Part shown: positions 35,749 to 43,608 of the stretch, piece by piece
How the letters are laid out: each line of letters starts with the position of its first letter
Position numbering within the stretch: the stretch's first letter is position 1
Origin: Candidatus Hodarchaeota archaeon
Lineage (GTDB): Archaea; Asgardarchaeota; Heimdallarchaeia; Hodarchaeales; YT1-039
Direction: 5' to 3'
Length of the DNA: 50,560 bases
Assembly (NCBI GenBank): GCA_016840025.1
Contig: JAEOTF010000192.1
Span: forward strand, 1 to 50,560
The notes under the pieces: generated by a model
Told to the model about the DNA's origin: nothing
Databases searched by the model: none
The model's input: the letters and a program-made list of their open reading frames with translations, nothing else
Position numbers and translations under genes: made by a program

Positions 35749-35900
35749 ATTCTAACACCTTCATTTTCTGCACATTAATTGTTATAAGATCAGAAAATCT
35801 CTACCTACAGAAAAAACGATAAATTTCGTATAATAATGTACAAAAATAAGAAAAAGACAAAAGGAATATAAAGTGTCGTAATTGGGATAATAACTAATTA

Positions 35901-36143
35901 TTATGCTTTATTTACCTTCTGAGCATATAATTTCCGCGCTTCTTTCAATTCTTCCGTTTCTAAGGATTTTTCAAAAATTTCCTTAATTTTTAGAAAAAAC
36001 TTAGTTATTTTGTATGATTGCTCATACTTCCCTTGCTCTACAATAATGTAGAATAGATCAGGACTTTTCGGAAAAAAGAAGAAAAAAGTAGTAGAAGGAT
36101 CTGCGAACCTTTCTTGGCTGCAAATCCGTCGTTCAAAAATCAC
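35901..36143 (-). CDS. possible small protein overlapping the end of the nuclease gene
   Basis: An 80-codon frame starting with GTG that overlaps the nuclease stop by four bases (GTGA), the layout of a coupled gene. The C-terminal half is helical and charged ('KIKEIFEKSLETEELKEARK'). Against it, the N-terminal half includes a run of five Phe from a low-complexity A/G stretch, and no family is recognised. It could be chance. Confidence 0.35.
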   Translation of the reverse strand: MIFERRICSQERFADPSTTFFFFFPKSPDLFYIIVEQGKYEQSYKITKFFLKIKEIFEKSLETEELKEARKLYAQKVNKA

Positions 36144-37834
36144 TCTAGATCGAAAGTGGCTATGAGTACTTCATGGTCGGAACTACGGATCCCTGTATTG
36201 GCATCGTAGGCATATGATGGATAGGGATAGTCTACATTGAAGTGCTGTACTTCCATATCATCATACGCGCCTTCTAGTGAAGGTGTGATCATTATATGAT
36301 CAAGTACCTGGGAAGCACCACGGTAGATATATGTATAACGATCCTCTTTCTCAACATCGAGAATTAAATCACGCAGTCCACCATCTACGAGAACCTGTAT
36401 TGGTTCACTATCTACAAAGTCGTTAAGGTCACCCAATACTATAACTGGCGCTTCGGGGTGGCTATCCTGAATCTCATCAACTAAATTACCGACCCATGCT
36501 GCTTGTTCGATACGGCGAGGTGTTGTATCTGCATATGAAGGACCATATATCGATTTTGACTTGAAGTGATTGATAATTAACCACAGCCTTGAACCGTCTC
36601 CTTTAATCTCAAGGTGAACTATTAAGGGGGGCCGTGAGAAAAGTGGGTTTGTACCAGGCGGACAAGGGAAGTTAGGGTCGTAACCAGGCCCATACTCATC
36701 ATCTAGGGTGGTACATGTTTGACGCGCTTCAGCACTCAAGATAGTTACTTTATCCTTTCGATAAAGAAGACCGACGTCAACAGCTCGATAGTAGGGACCT
36801 TCAATGAGGACAGCACCATACTCAGCTTCGATGGGAGATGTTGTTGCTTGTCGTTCAAGTATCTCTATATTCTCCACTTCTTGTACTGCGATTAGATCAG
36901 GTTCCTGCAAGATTTCCTTGATCGTATGTGCGTGTTTTGACAATAACCTGTTAACTTTCGAAGATGAATAGACAGTATCGTCTTTCTCTGGATCATCAAA
37001 TTCGTCAAAGAGATTATACATATTATAGGTAGCAATAGAGATGCCGCCTTTTCTTCCCTGCTTGGGACGAATTTTAAGGTCCGAACCCTTTTCGATCACA
37101 GTAGGTGGCTCATTACTTGAGGGCAATATTTTGTACTCATCATATGTGTAGTCGAGTGGACCGTGTAACCCCTTAACTAGGTCACCTGTCTTTGCTATGA
37201 CCTTATATCCGCCAGCATCATCTGTAAATATCAATTCACCTGTACCAGCGGGATCATCACGAAATACACGGTCGATATCCAGATCCTCAACAACACCAGC
37301 GATCTCACCATAACCGTCAGTAGCTGCAACCACCTTTAAGTCCGAAACTGAGACTAACATGCCTTCAAGTGCCTCATAGTACACATCTGAAGCATAATCA
37401 TCGAATGGTGGGTTGAGTTCAACAGGCTCAGGTAGGGGATTACCAGTAGACAGAACAGTGTAGTAGCTTGTATAATAGATCTCTGTTAAACCATAGTATT
37501 CGCTGACTTTTCCGCCTATGAGGACCTCATCACCAACGCTTACATAGTCATATCTATCGTACACAAGGATTCCATCAGAAGTAGCAGGATTACCATCACC
37601 CACTGGATCCTGGATGAAATATCCGCGTTTACTTTTAGATTGGAAATCCGCTGTGACAATACCTCTTGTTTCCACATATTGGTTCTTATACAGTGAACTA
37701 AACCCATCTCCTTGAATCTCTGAGATGCTAACAAAGGGATACGCAGTTGCAGAGATAGGGTTAAAACCGACAATAAGACCAAAAGCGGTCAATACAGTCA
37801 ATATTATAGCCCAACGGCTTTTCATTTGAGTCAT
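36140..37834 (-). CDS. secreted endonuclease/exonuclease/phosphatase-family nuclease (ExeM-like)
   Basis: 564 residues from the ATG at 37834; the frame is open to 37912, but AGAGGAG is about eight bases before 37834 and a signal peptide then begins directly ('WAIILTVLTAFGLIVGF'). An OB-like N-terminal domain ('ISEIQG', 'VETRGIVTADFQSKSKRGYF') precedes an EEP catalytic domain: 'ISIATYNMYNLFD', 'PDLIAVQEVENIE' (metal Glu), 'VIVLGDLNDFVDSEP' (catalytic D-x-N) and 'IRSSDHEVLIATF' (His). It should cleave extracellular nucleic acid. Base composition looks higher in G+C than its neighbours, so transfer from bacteria or another archaeon is possible. Confidence 0.87.
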   Translation of the reverse strand: MTQMKSRWAIILTVLTAFGLIVGFNPISATAYPFVSISEIQGDGFSSLYKNQYVETRGIVTADFQSKSKRGYFIQDPVGDGNPATSDGILVYDRYDYVSVGDEVLIGGKVSEYYGLTEIYYTSYYTVLSTGNPLPEPVELNPPFDDYASDVYYEALEGMLVSVSDLKVVAATDGYGEIAGVVEDLDIDRVFRDDPAGTGELIFTDDAGGYKVIAKTGDLVKGLHGPLDYTYDEYKILPSSNEPPTVIEKGSDLKIRPKQGRKGGISIATYNMYNLFDEFDDPEKDDTVYSSSKVNRLLSKHAHTIKEILQEPDLIAVQEVENIEILERQATTSPIEAEYGAVLIEGPYYRAVDVGLLYRKDKVTILSAEARQTCTTLDDEYGPGYDPNFPCPPGTNPLFSRPPLIVHLEIKGDGSRLWLIINHFKSKSIYGPSYADTTPRRIEQAAWVGNLVDEIQDSHPEAPVIVLGDLNDFVDSEPIQVLVDGGLRDLILDVEKEDRYTYIYRGASQVLDHIMITPSLEGAYDDMEVQHFNVDYPYPSYAYDANTGIRSSDHEVLIATFDLE

Positions 37835-38047
37835 TCTCATTTCTCCTCTCATAAAATCAAATATACATTTCAGTTTTTGACTATTATATCTAAAAAATAC
37901 TAAATACAGCAACTTTTCTTTGATTTTTATATTTTACTTCACAATTTTTGTCGAACCTTAATAGAAAGCGACATAATAAAATAAAAAGAATTGGGAAGAA
38001 AATACGGGCGCTTTTTAGATCAAAAGGAGATAGAATAGGAAGAGAGG

Positions 38048-38947
38048 TTATTTTGGGAGAATATTACCCGTTTTTAACTTTAAATCTATAACTGGATTTT
38101 GTAAAGACACAAATCCATCTATCCTACACTCGATGATATCGCCATCATTAAGTTGTACCGCCCTCGGAGTACCTGTAGAAATAATATCACCAGGTAATAA
38201 GGTCATCACCTTTGAATGAAACGACACGAGATAATCAGGGGGAAATGTCATGTTGGAAACTATATTTTGTGCATGTATCTTTCCATTGATCACTGTAGCA
38301 ACCTTCAGATTAAATACATCGTCAATCTCATCAGGAGTAATTAAATGAGGCCCGAAGCTGAAAAAAGTATCAAAACTTTTACTTAGTGTTAAAAACCGCG
38401 GATTGCTCCTAAGAATGTCTTCGGCAGTTACATCAATAATGGGTGTAAACCCCGCTACCACATTCAACCAATCTTCACGCTTAACGTTTTTACATTTCTT
38501 CCCAATTATAACCCCTAGCTCAGCCTCGCCAGTAGTTTTGTCCGACTGCACTGGAATCTCAATTACATCATCAAATCCTATTATACTGCTATCTGGCTTC
38601 ATGAAACTGGCAGGAAAGGCCGTTGGTGTTTTTTCCGAGAGATCTTGAGCATGTTCAGTATAATTCAATCCAATTCCCCAAATTTTTCTTGGGTGACGGT
38701 AGAGAGGAGCATATATAACATTTTCATTTGGTATAATCTTATGCTGGAGTCTTTCGAGATACTTCTTTCCCTCAGTACAATACCAGCTATTAATTTCTTT
38801 AAGTTGACCTGATGTAATAAGCGCTAAGAGATCATTTGACCAATTTTTACTGTATTGTTGGTTTATAACATCTATCGGAAAAACACCTGCAGCAGTAGCA
38901 ATAGCAGAGACCTCAGTAGATTTCAATAAAATAGTTACGAGTCTCAA
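38048..38947 (-). CDS. fumarylacetoacetate hydrolase-family protein
   Basis: 299 residues. 'KIWGIGLNYTEHAQDL' (start of the FAH fold), 'TTGEAELGVIIGK' (E-x-E metal ligands), 'GFTPIIDVTAEDI' (Asp ligand), 'KSFDTFFSFGPHL' and 'LLPGDIISTGTPRAV' are the conserved FAH-domain blocks. Members hydrolyse or decarboxylate beta-diketo or oxo-acids (acylpyruvate, oxaloacetate, 2-oxo-hept-3-ene-dioate). Nothing adjacent fixes the substrate. The N-terminal 70 residues form the usual small domain. Stand-alone minus-strand gene. Confidence 0.88.
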   Translation of the reverse strand: MRLVTILLKSTEVSAIATAAGVFPIDVINQQYSKNWSNDLLALITSGQLKEINSWYCTEGKKYLERLQHKIIPNENVIYAPLYRHPRKIWGIGLNYTEHAQDLSEKTPTAFPASFMKPDSSIIGFDDVIEIPVQSDKTTGEAELGVIIGKKCKNVKREDWLNVVAGFTPIIDVTAEDILRSNPRFLTLSKSFDTFFSFGPHLITPDEIDDVFNLKVATVINGKIHAQNIVSNMTFPPDYLVSFHSKVMTLLPGDIISTGTPRAVQLNDGDIIECRIDGFVSLQNPVIDLKLKTGNILPK

Positions 38948-39080
38948 ATGATCGAGTCTCCTTTATTCACAGATAATATAATCTGAAAATTAAACCTGCA
39001 ACATAATCTCTATCTACTGCAAAATCAATGTAAAACGCGAATTGGTTTTAAATGGAGCTAAAAGATAATTAGCTCGAACT

Positions 39081-39389
39081 TTACCAGTCTGGAGGTGTTT
39101 CTCCACTCTTAAGATAATTTCTCACCCAGTTTGGTTCCTCTGACCACGTTTTTGGGTCATTAATGTCTAAGGTTTCAAGAGATTCTAAGTCTTCATCGTT
39201 GGAAAACTCAAGAACACGCGAAGGGGGAGGCAACCAACCGTCTCTTTCAACCTTTGATGGTTCCTGGTCCTCACTTAGGATAAAATATTCTATATGCCCA
39301 TGCCCATCACATGTTAGCTGCAGACGGAGACTTTCAGGGTCTAAATTGTTATCTTTCGCATATTTTTCTAAAAACTCACGACCATTCAT
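39081..39389 (-). CDS. small acidic hypothetical protein
   Basis: 102 residues, strongly acidic, with Trp/Pro-rich ends ('DGWLPPPSRVLEFS', 'SEEPNWVRNYLKSGETPPDW') and no helix long enough for a membrane. No family recognised. The overlapping plus-strand frame is Ser-rich and looks like a shadow. Two ATGs four bases apart lie at the front; the second in frame is used. Confidence 0.55.
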   Translation of the reverse strand: MNGREFLEKYAKDNNLDPESLRLQLTCDGHGHIEYFILSEDQEPSKVERDGWLPPPSRVLEFSNDEDLESLETLDINDPKTWSEEPNWVRNYLKSGETPPDW

Positions 39390-39685
39390 TTACTCTATGC
39401 CTCAGTATTCTATAAATTTGCCAACGGATTAGAAATGACCATGGAGATAAAATCCTAAATCATTATCATTAAATTCATTCTTTTGTAAAGAATTAAGGGT
39501 TATTATCAAAGATTGAAGTTTATTTAATAATAAATACTCTAAACTATTGAAACAATCTAATGAAGAATTCATCCTTGATATTCTTCGAGGAACTTTTTCG
39601 CAATGTCAAAAGGAAAATAACAATGTAGGTCAACTGTGATTGATCCACTTGTTCTAAACTCTGTTTTTTCATTATTTCTTTCTTA
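39390..39685. other. gap downstream of the FrhB-type gene, with an in-frame protein-like remnant
   Basis: About 296 bases. Directly after the FrhB stop (two TAA codons) the same minus-strand frame continues for about 36 codons (39569-39679) with a protein-like stretch 'GSITVDLHCYFPFDIAKKF' and stops at TGA. It lacks a start codon. Otherwise AT-rich with no feature. Confidence 0.4.
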
Positions 39686-40684
39686 TTATGAATAGGGGAA
39701 TTTTTGACGTCTCTTTTTCTTAATCAACCGATTAATCTTGGGAAATGACTCCCCCAAATGACGGAGAATTAATGAGTTTTGAGCAGTATGAAGAGCATTT
39801 TGGCCTGTTTTTGTGAGGATGACCAAAGTAGTTTCATCTAACTCACTATCCACTGCTCCTACTCCAAGATCTGCAGCAGGTGAAATCAGAGCTCGACAGT
39901 AATTACAGCCCGAACGGGTAGCTGATTTTAGAGCCTTGTTAGGTAGCGTCCATGTTTCTTCACCGTGCATAAATGACGCCTTTCGTCTTATCTCTACCTT
40001 AGTGATGGATTTATGATTTTCAATCAGAGCGATCTTACGAAACTCTTCTTTCTGAAAGATTTCGGTGCAAAAGAGACTAATGGTTAATTTTATTTTGTCA
40101 CCAAAGATTCGGGGATTATAACGTTGAATATTGCCAAGTCCAGAGATCACACATGGAGTTCCAACAACCGCAATCCTCATTCCCTCTTCTATGACAGCTC
40201 TTCGGATGAGTGACGCAAGAGGGACAAATATATACGAACTTCTTCTTCCCTGCTTGATTTCTTGCGGGTTAACTGAAAGTTGAGCCATAGGCTCATATCC
40301 TTGGGTTATTCTAGTGTGAACAACCCCATCAATCTCATTACGTTCGAGTAGCGTTAATAAAATGGTTGTTGTTGCCCCACCATCCTGTCCTTCTACTGAT
40401 TCATCGCGACTTTTTGCAGCCCACACTTCAGATAGAGGTAACGGTAAATCTCTTGGATTGAGGGCAGGACACACTGCTTCACAGCTGAAATAGTTTTTAC
40501 ATTCTCCATTCAGAATAGGTGTGCTCTCTTTGTTTATTTTTTCGTTGAAATCAAGGGCATTCATAGGACATACAATGACACATGCTCCGCAGCCATAACA
40601 ATATCCCTGTTCCCAAATTTTTTCAGAAAGAGATTGCCATCCTTCCTTACGAAGACTATGCCATATTTTTCGGAGTTTACTCAT
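39686..40684 (-). CDS. FrhB/FdhB-family iron-sulfur flavoprotein (coenzyme F420 or related dehydrogenase beta subunit)
   Basis: 332 residues. Two N-terminal 4Fe-4S loops ('CYGCGACVIVCPMNAL' and 'CKNYFSCEAVCPALNP'), then the FrhB N-domain ('AAKSRDESVEGQDGGATTTI') and C-domain with 'VVGTPCVISGL', 'SLFCTEIF' and 'GCNYCRALISPAADLGVG'. Relatives reduce or oxidise F420, or act as ferredoxin-dependent reductases, with FAD. It is the last gene of a four-gene minus-strand operon with membrane proteins (overlaps of 8, 3-base gap, and 14 bases), so it is likely the cytosolic redox partner of a membrane complex. The exact electron carrier is not decided by sequence. Confidence 0.85.
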   Translation of the reverse strand: MSKLRKIWHSLRKEGWQSLSEKIWEQGYCYGCGACVIVCPMNALDFNEKINKESTPILNGECKNYFSCEAVCPALNPRDLPLPLSEVWAAKSRDESVEGQDGGATTTILLTLLERNEIDGVVHTRITQGYEPMAQLSVNPQEIKQGRRSSYIFVPLASLIRRAVIEEGMRIAVVGTPCVISGLGNIQRYNPRIFGDKIKLTISLFCTEIFQKEEFRKIALIENHKSITKVEIRRKASFMHGEETWTLPNKALKSATRSGCNYCRALISPAADLGVGAVDSELDETTLVILTKTGQNALHTAQNSLILRHLGESFPKINRLIKKKRRQKFPYS

Positions 40685-41183
40685 TAATATGCCTCGAATT
40701 AATGGCTCGGAGACATTTTATTGTACCTATCATCGGTATCAAAGAAATCCAAACCAATTTAAGTTTTTCCTGATCTGAAAAGAAGGTAGATTGCCCAATT
40801 TCCTTTGTAGTGATGTTAAAAAGCTCTAAATAAATTCCAATAATAACTATTAAAACACTTAATACTATTGAAAGAACTATATTACCAAGAAGTGAGAAAC
40901 GGGTAGCGCCACTAGCTATTAAGTGGGTTGGTGCAAAAAATAATAGGGGCGAGGTTATAAATTGTCGCCTGCCACGTTTAATGACATTTCGATAAGCTAT
41001 CGTACCTAAGATAGGAATTATTAGTGTTATTTTCCATCTATTTTTGACCTCTGTATCCAATTCTCTTTTCCTAAGGTCTTGAAAATCATGAAAGATCATG
41101 ATAAGCCAGATTAATGTGACAACCATTCCAGCAACAAAGGGTATCACAAAGGCAAAATAGCCAAAAGCATCTGGGAATCGCAC
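40677..41183 (-). CDS. four-helix membrane protein of the FrhB operon
   Basis: 168 residues with hydrophobic segments near residues 7-30, 50-66, 75-112 (possibly two) and 140-156. The loops are charged; no Cys or paired His suggests a cofactor. It overlaps the FrhB-type gene by eight bases and follows the cytochrome-like gene after three bases, so it should be part of the same membrane assembly, perhaps a docking subunit. No family recognised. Confidence 0.65.
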   Translation of the reverse strand: MRFPDAFGYFAFVIPFVAGMVVTLIWLIMIFHDFQDLRKRELDTEVKNRWKITLIIPILGTIAYRNVIKRGRRQFITSPLLFFAPTHLIASGATRFSLLGNIVLSIVLSVLIVIIGIYLELFNITTKEIGQSTFFSDQEKLKLVWISLIPMIGTIKCLRAINSRHINE

Positions 41184-41186
41184 TTA

Positions 41187-41801
41187 TTACACCCCATTAA
41201 AAAATGAAAGAATTGCAGTGTGGCATCCACCACAAGAGGGCGGAACAGTGTTTTGTAGCGCAGTTATATGAAGAATGATCGAGAAAACAAGCATAAAAAA
41301 ACCAACTATTTGAACATGAAGATGCCTTGTTGCTCTTTCATAGCCTTCATCATAGGACAGAGTAGGAAAGCGTCTCCAAAGAATGAACCCGGAAATTGAT
41401 AGAAGAACCATTAGAAAGACGCCATTAAAGCCACCAACATATCCAGGAGTCCCTTTTAGACCACCTTCAGCAAAGATATGGGACAAAACAATGATTGTAG
41501 CTGTCATATTAGAAAGCATATGAACTGTTAAGCTAATTTGTTGTATTCTAAGGTAATTCTCGGTACGAATTCCTAATGAATTTTGAATGAGAAAACGTAG
41601 GCGTTTAATAGGAATATATAGCAGTCCAGCAATTAAAAGAACCACAGTGCTCCAACCCAAAGTTTGTGGAGGGGGAATTTTATGATAGATGGTATCTTCT
41701 CCTTCATCTCCAATTACCAGAATAATTGATGGTAAGAGATACCCAAGAAAAATGATTAAGAATAGAAAAAAAACGATCTTTTTCATTTTAGACTCCTTCA
41801 T
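41187..41801 (-). CDS. membrane cytochrome-like protein with bis-His helices and a C-terminal CxxCH
   Basis: 204 residues, five hydrophobic segments (about 7-30, 49-66, 88-110, 124-143, 163-183). The third helix has H94 and H108, fourteen apart, the classical spacing for two heme b ligands; the fifth carries H160/H162 and H178. The last residues are 'SCGGCHTAI', a CxxCH heme c motif. If the N-terminus starts inside, charge distribution (K/R after helix 2 and 4) puts the CxxCH outside, where c-type heme is attached. I infer a small cytochrome b with a terminal heme c. Gene overlaps its upstream neighbour by 14 bases. Known family not recognised; cofactor content is prediction. Confidence 0.65.
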   Translation of the reverse strand: MKESKMKKIVFFLFLIIFLGYLLPSIILVIGDEGEDTIYHKIPPPQTLGWSTVVLLIAGLLYIPIKRLRFLIQNSLGIRTENYLRIQQISLTVHMLSNMTATIIVLSHIFAEGGLKGTPGYVGGFNGVFLMVLLSISGFILWRRFPTLSYDEGYERATRHLHVQIVGFFMLVFSIILHITALQNTVPPSCGGCHTAILSFFNGV

Positions 41802-42120
41802 GATCTTTAAGCTGATCTATTTTAGTTACAACCTTTAGGAAACGTAATAGAGTTATACTAGTTCCCAATAAGATTAGAATTGCAAATCCCCATGTTATAT
41901 AGGAATCTTCATCTTCTACCCTTTCTCCTTTGAAAACATCTTTATGATCCTCTTCCTCATCTTCCTCATCTTCCTCATCTTCCTCATCTTCCTCATCTTC
42001 CTCATTAAGAAGAGCTTTTGTAAGGTAAATAGGGTTGGTTGAAAGCAAACTAAGTAATATAAATAATAAAAGAAAACTTCTACAAAGATTGGAAGAGAAA
42101 GGACCAAACAAAATTATCAA
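41788..42120 (-). CDS. secreted-leader, acidic, single-helix membrane protein
   Basis: 110 residues: a hydrophobic leader (about 8-30), a strongly acidic segment of E-E-D repeats (about 40-58), and one hydrophobic helix (about 74-92) with a Lys-containing tail. This suggests an outward-facing acidic patch tethered by a helix with a cytosolic end. First gene of the operon with the cytochrome-like protein, which begins 14 bases before its end. The acidic stretch is encoded by a 9-base tandem repeat. Another frame through the repeat gives 'MRKMRK' and is a shadow. Binding of a basic redox partner or metal would be inference. Confidence 0.65.
   Translation of the reverse strand: MIILFGPFSSNLCRSFLLLFILLSLLSTNPIYLTKALLNEEDEEDEEDEEDEEDEEEDHKDVFKGERVEDEDSYITWGFAILILLGTSITLLRFLKVVTKIDQLKDHEGV
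41952..42005. repeat. six perfect copies of a 9-base tandem repeat
   Basis: CTTCCTCAT occurs six times without change, encoding D-E-E units on the minus strand inside the acidic protein gene. Because the unit is a multiple of three, copy-number changes would alter the acidic length without breaking the frame. Confidence 0.95.
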
Positions 42121-42713
42121 CTACCAAAAAAAAGTAAACAATCATAAATAATTTTTCATTTAAACTCCCAAAGCAAACGAGAGTTTAACACAATTTCAAT
42201 CTGAAAGCGATATGAGCAATCTAGAAAATTCAATTAAAGGACTATATAGGACTTAAACAAGTGAATTTTATGAATTTTATGAATCTTAGTACATATACAT
42301 CATTTATAGGTGCAATTTATTTGGATAAAATTAAACCAAGATTAGAAAACAGTAGAGAAGCTATTTGAGAATACTAAAAAAGAAACTAAAAAAATAATTT
42401 AGGTTAAATTGAATTGACCCAATACAAGAAAAATTCCCCTACCTTTCAAAAATATGTGAATAGTAGTATGCAGTATTATTCCTCAATCGAGGAAAAAAGC
42501 CAAGCATATCATATTTGAGGATAAATCTTGAGTAATCATGGTCTTTTGCCTATTTTTAATCTAAAATAAATGAAAAGTCACTATTCAAAGGTATTTTTGC
42601 AACTCAATCCGATTAAACGTGCTATCTTATATCATTTTAGGTCTTAAGGTTGTATAACTCGCAAAATTCGATGAAAATGCGAGAATCATAAAAATTCGGA
42701 AAAGGGGATAATT
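42121..42713. other. long AT-rich divergent intergenic region
   Basis: About 590 bases between the cytochrome operon (minus) and the longin-like gene (plus), holding both promoters. It contains a TTCCTC/GAGGAA hairpin (42479-42494), a short direct repeat GAATTTTAT (twice, near 42264-42285) and the leader hairpin listed next. No tRNA, CRISPR or gene was found. Confidence 0.5.
42658..42683 (+). promoter_or_regulatory. inverted repeat just before the longin-like gene
   Basis: CTCGCA and TGCGAG form perfect six-base arms around a 14-base centre, ending 30 bases before the ATG at 42714. AATTCG occurs in the centre and again 12 bases after the arms. It could be a leader hairpin or an operator. Confidence 0.4.
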
Positions 42714-43550
42714 ATGAAGTCAAATATGATCCTCAAGGACTTATGGATCGTATCCAAAGCAGGGATATGCTTATATCATTATCAAATAATGCCTTCTGAT
42801 TATGATGAATATGAAAACCTTTTTTCAGGCTTTATATCTGCGTTTACTTCATTCACAGCGACCATCACTAATAAACCGATTGATTTTATAAAAATAGGAC
42901 CTGAAGAGCTACATTTTGTAGTCCTTAATGATATCACACTTGTTTCCACCATACTTGCACCAAATGAAGAAATGAATGTAAATGAACGAGCGATAATTCG
43001 GCAACTACTCAAAAGTATAGGCGAAAGATTCATTGAAAAATACGCAAAGATAGTAAAAAAGGGATATTTTAGATCCGATTTAATCAACAATGACTTCAAT
43101 CAAGATATTATGGAAATTTCTACGAATGGGTTGAAAATATTCCAAGATGTATCAGCTATGAACATCTTAAGTGACCCACGGTTGCTCCATTTGACTATTT
43201 GCGATCAAAATGATTTTTCACAGGCAACAACAATTGTTGGGAACGAAGTGACTTTTGAAGAAACATTAGATTTATTACAGAATCTAAATGCGGATATGCT
43301 TTTGGTTGACTATAAATTTTACAACAAATTATCCGTTGTTTCTCTTCCGAACTCTCAAGTGAACGTTGTGGCGATATGGGATGATTCAAATAGATTCGAA
43401 GGTAATTCCTTCACTCAAGAGTCTTTTTTGCAATTTATACAAGAAATAAATAGAGCAGTGTCCTTTTTCCTTAAATACTTCCCCATCAAATCAAGGTTGG
43501 AAAGAGAAGTACTGATTGAAGAAAATATTCGGATAGAAGAGTCACTATAG
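42714..43550 (+). CDS. longin/roadblock-like domain protein
   Basis: 278 residues; GGGGAT lies six bases before the ATG. The N-terminal 'ILKDLWIVSKAGICLYHY' ... 'FSGFISAFTSFTAT' ... 'DFIKIGPEELHFVVL' ... 'NERAIIRQLLKSIGERFIEKY' has the beta-beta-alpha-beta-beta-beta-alpha pattern typical of archaeal longin-like domains, which in Asgard archaea are numerous and related to small-GTPase regulators. The C-terminal half (about 145-278) is alpha/beta without a recognised fold. No membrane helix. It stands next to, and diverges from, the signalling genes. Function unknown; the domain call is by pattern. Confidence 0.6.
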   Translation: MKSNMILKDLWIVSKAGICLYHYQIMPSDYDEYENLFSGFISAFTSFTATITNKPIDFIKIGPEELHFVVLNDITLVSTILAPNEEMNVNERAIIRQLLKSIGERFIEKYAKIVKKGYFRSDLINNDFNQDIMEISTNGLKIFQDVSAMNILSDPRLLHLTICDQNDFSQATTIVGNEVTFEETLDLLQNLNADMLLVDYKFYNKLSVVSLPNSQVNVVAIWDDSNRFEGNSFTQESFLQFIQEINRAVSFFLKYFPIKSRLEREVLIEENIRIEESL

Positions 43551-43608
43551 GTCTTAATTAATAGTTACTTGAGTTAGATACTCAAAGAATTTATAATTTC
43601 CCATTTTT

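Noticed and set aside
39163..39432. 89-codon plus-strand frame
   Set aside because: Ser-rich antisense of the acidic 102-residue protein with no recognisable feature.
41916..42107. 63-codon frame with repeated Met-Arg-Lys
   Set aside because: Another frame through the 9-base repeat; the D-E-E frame has a leader, a membrane helix and operon overlaps.
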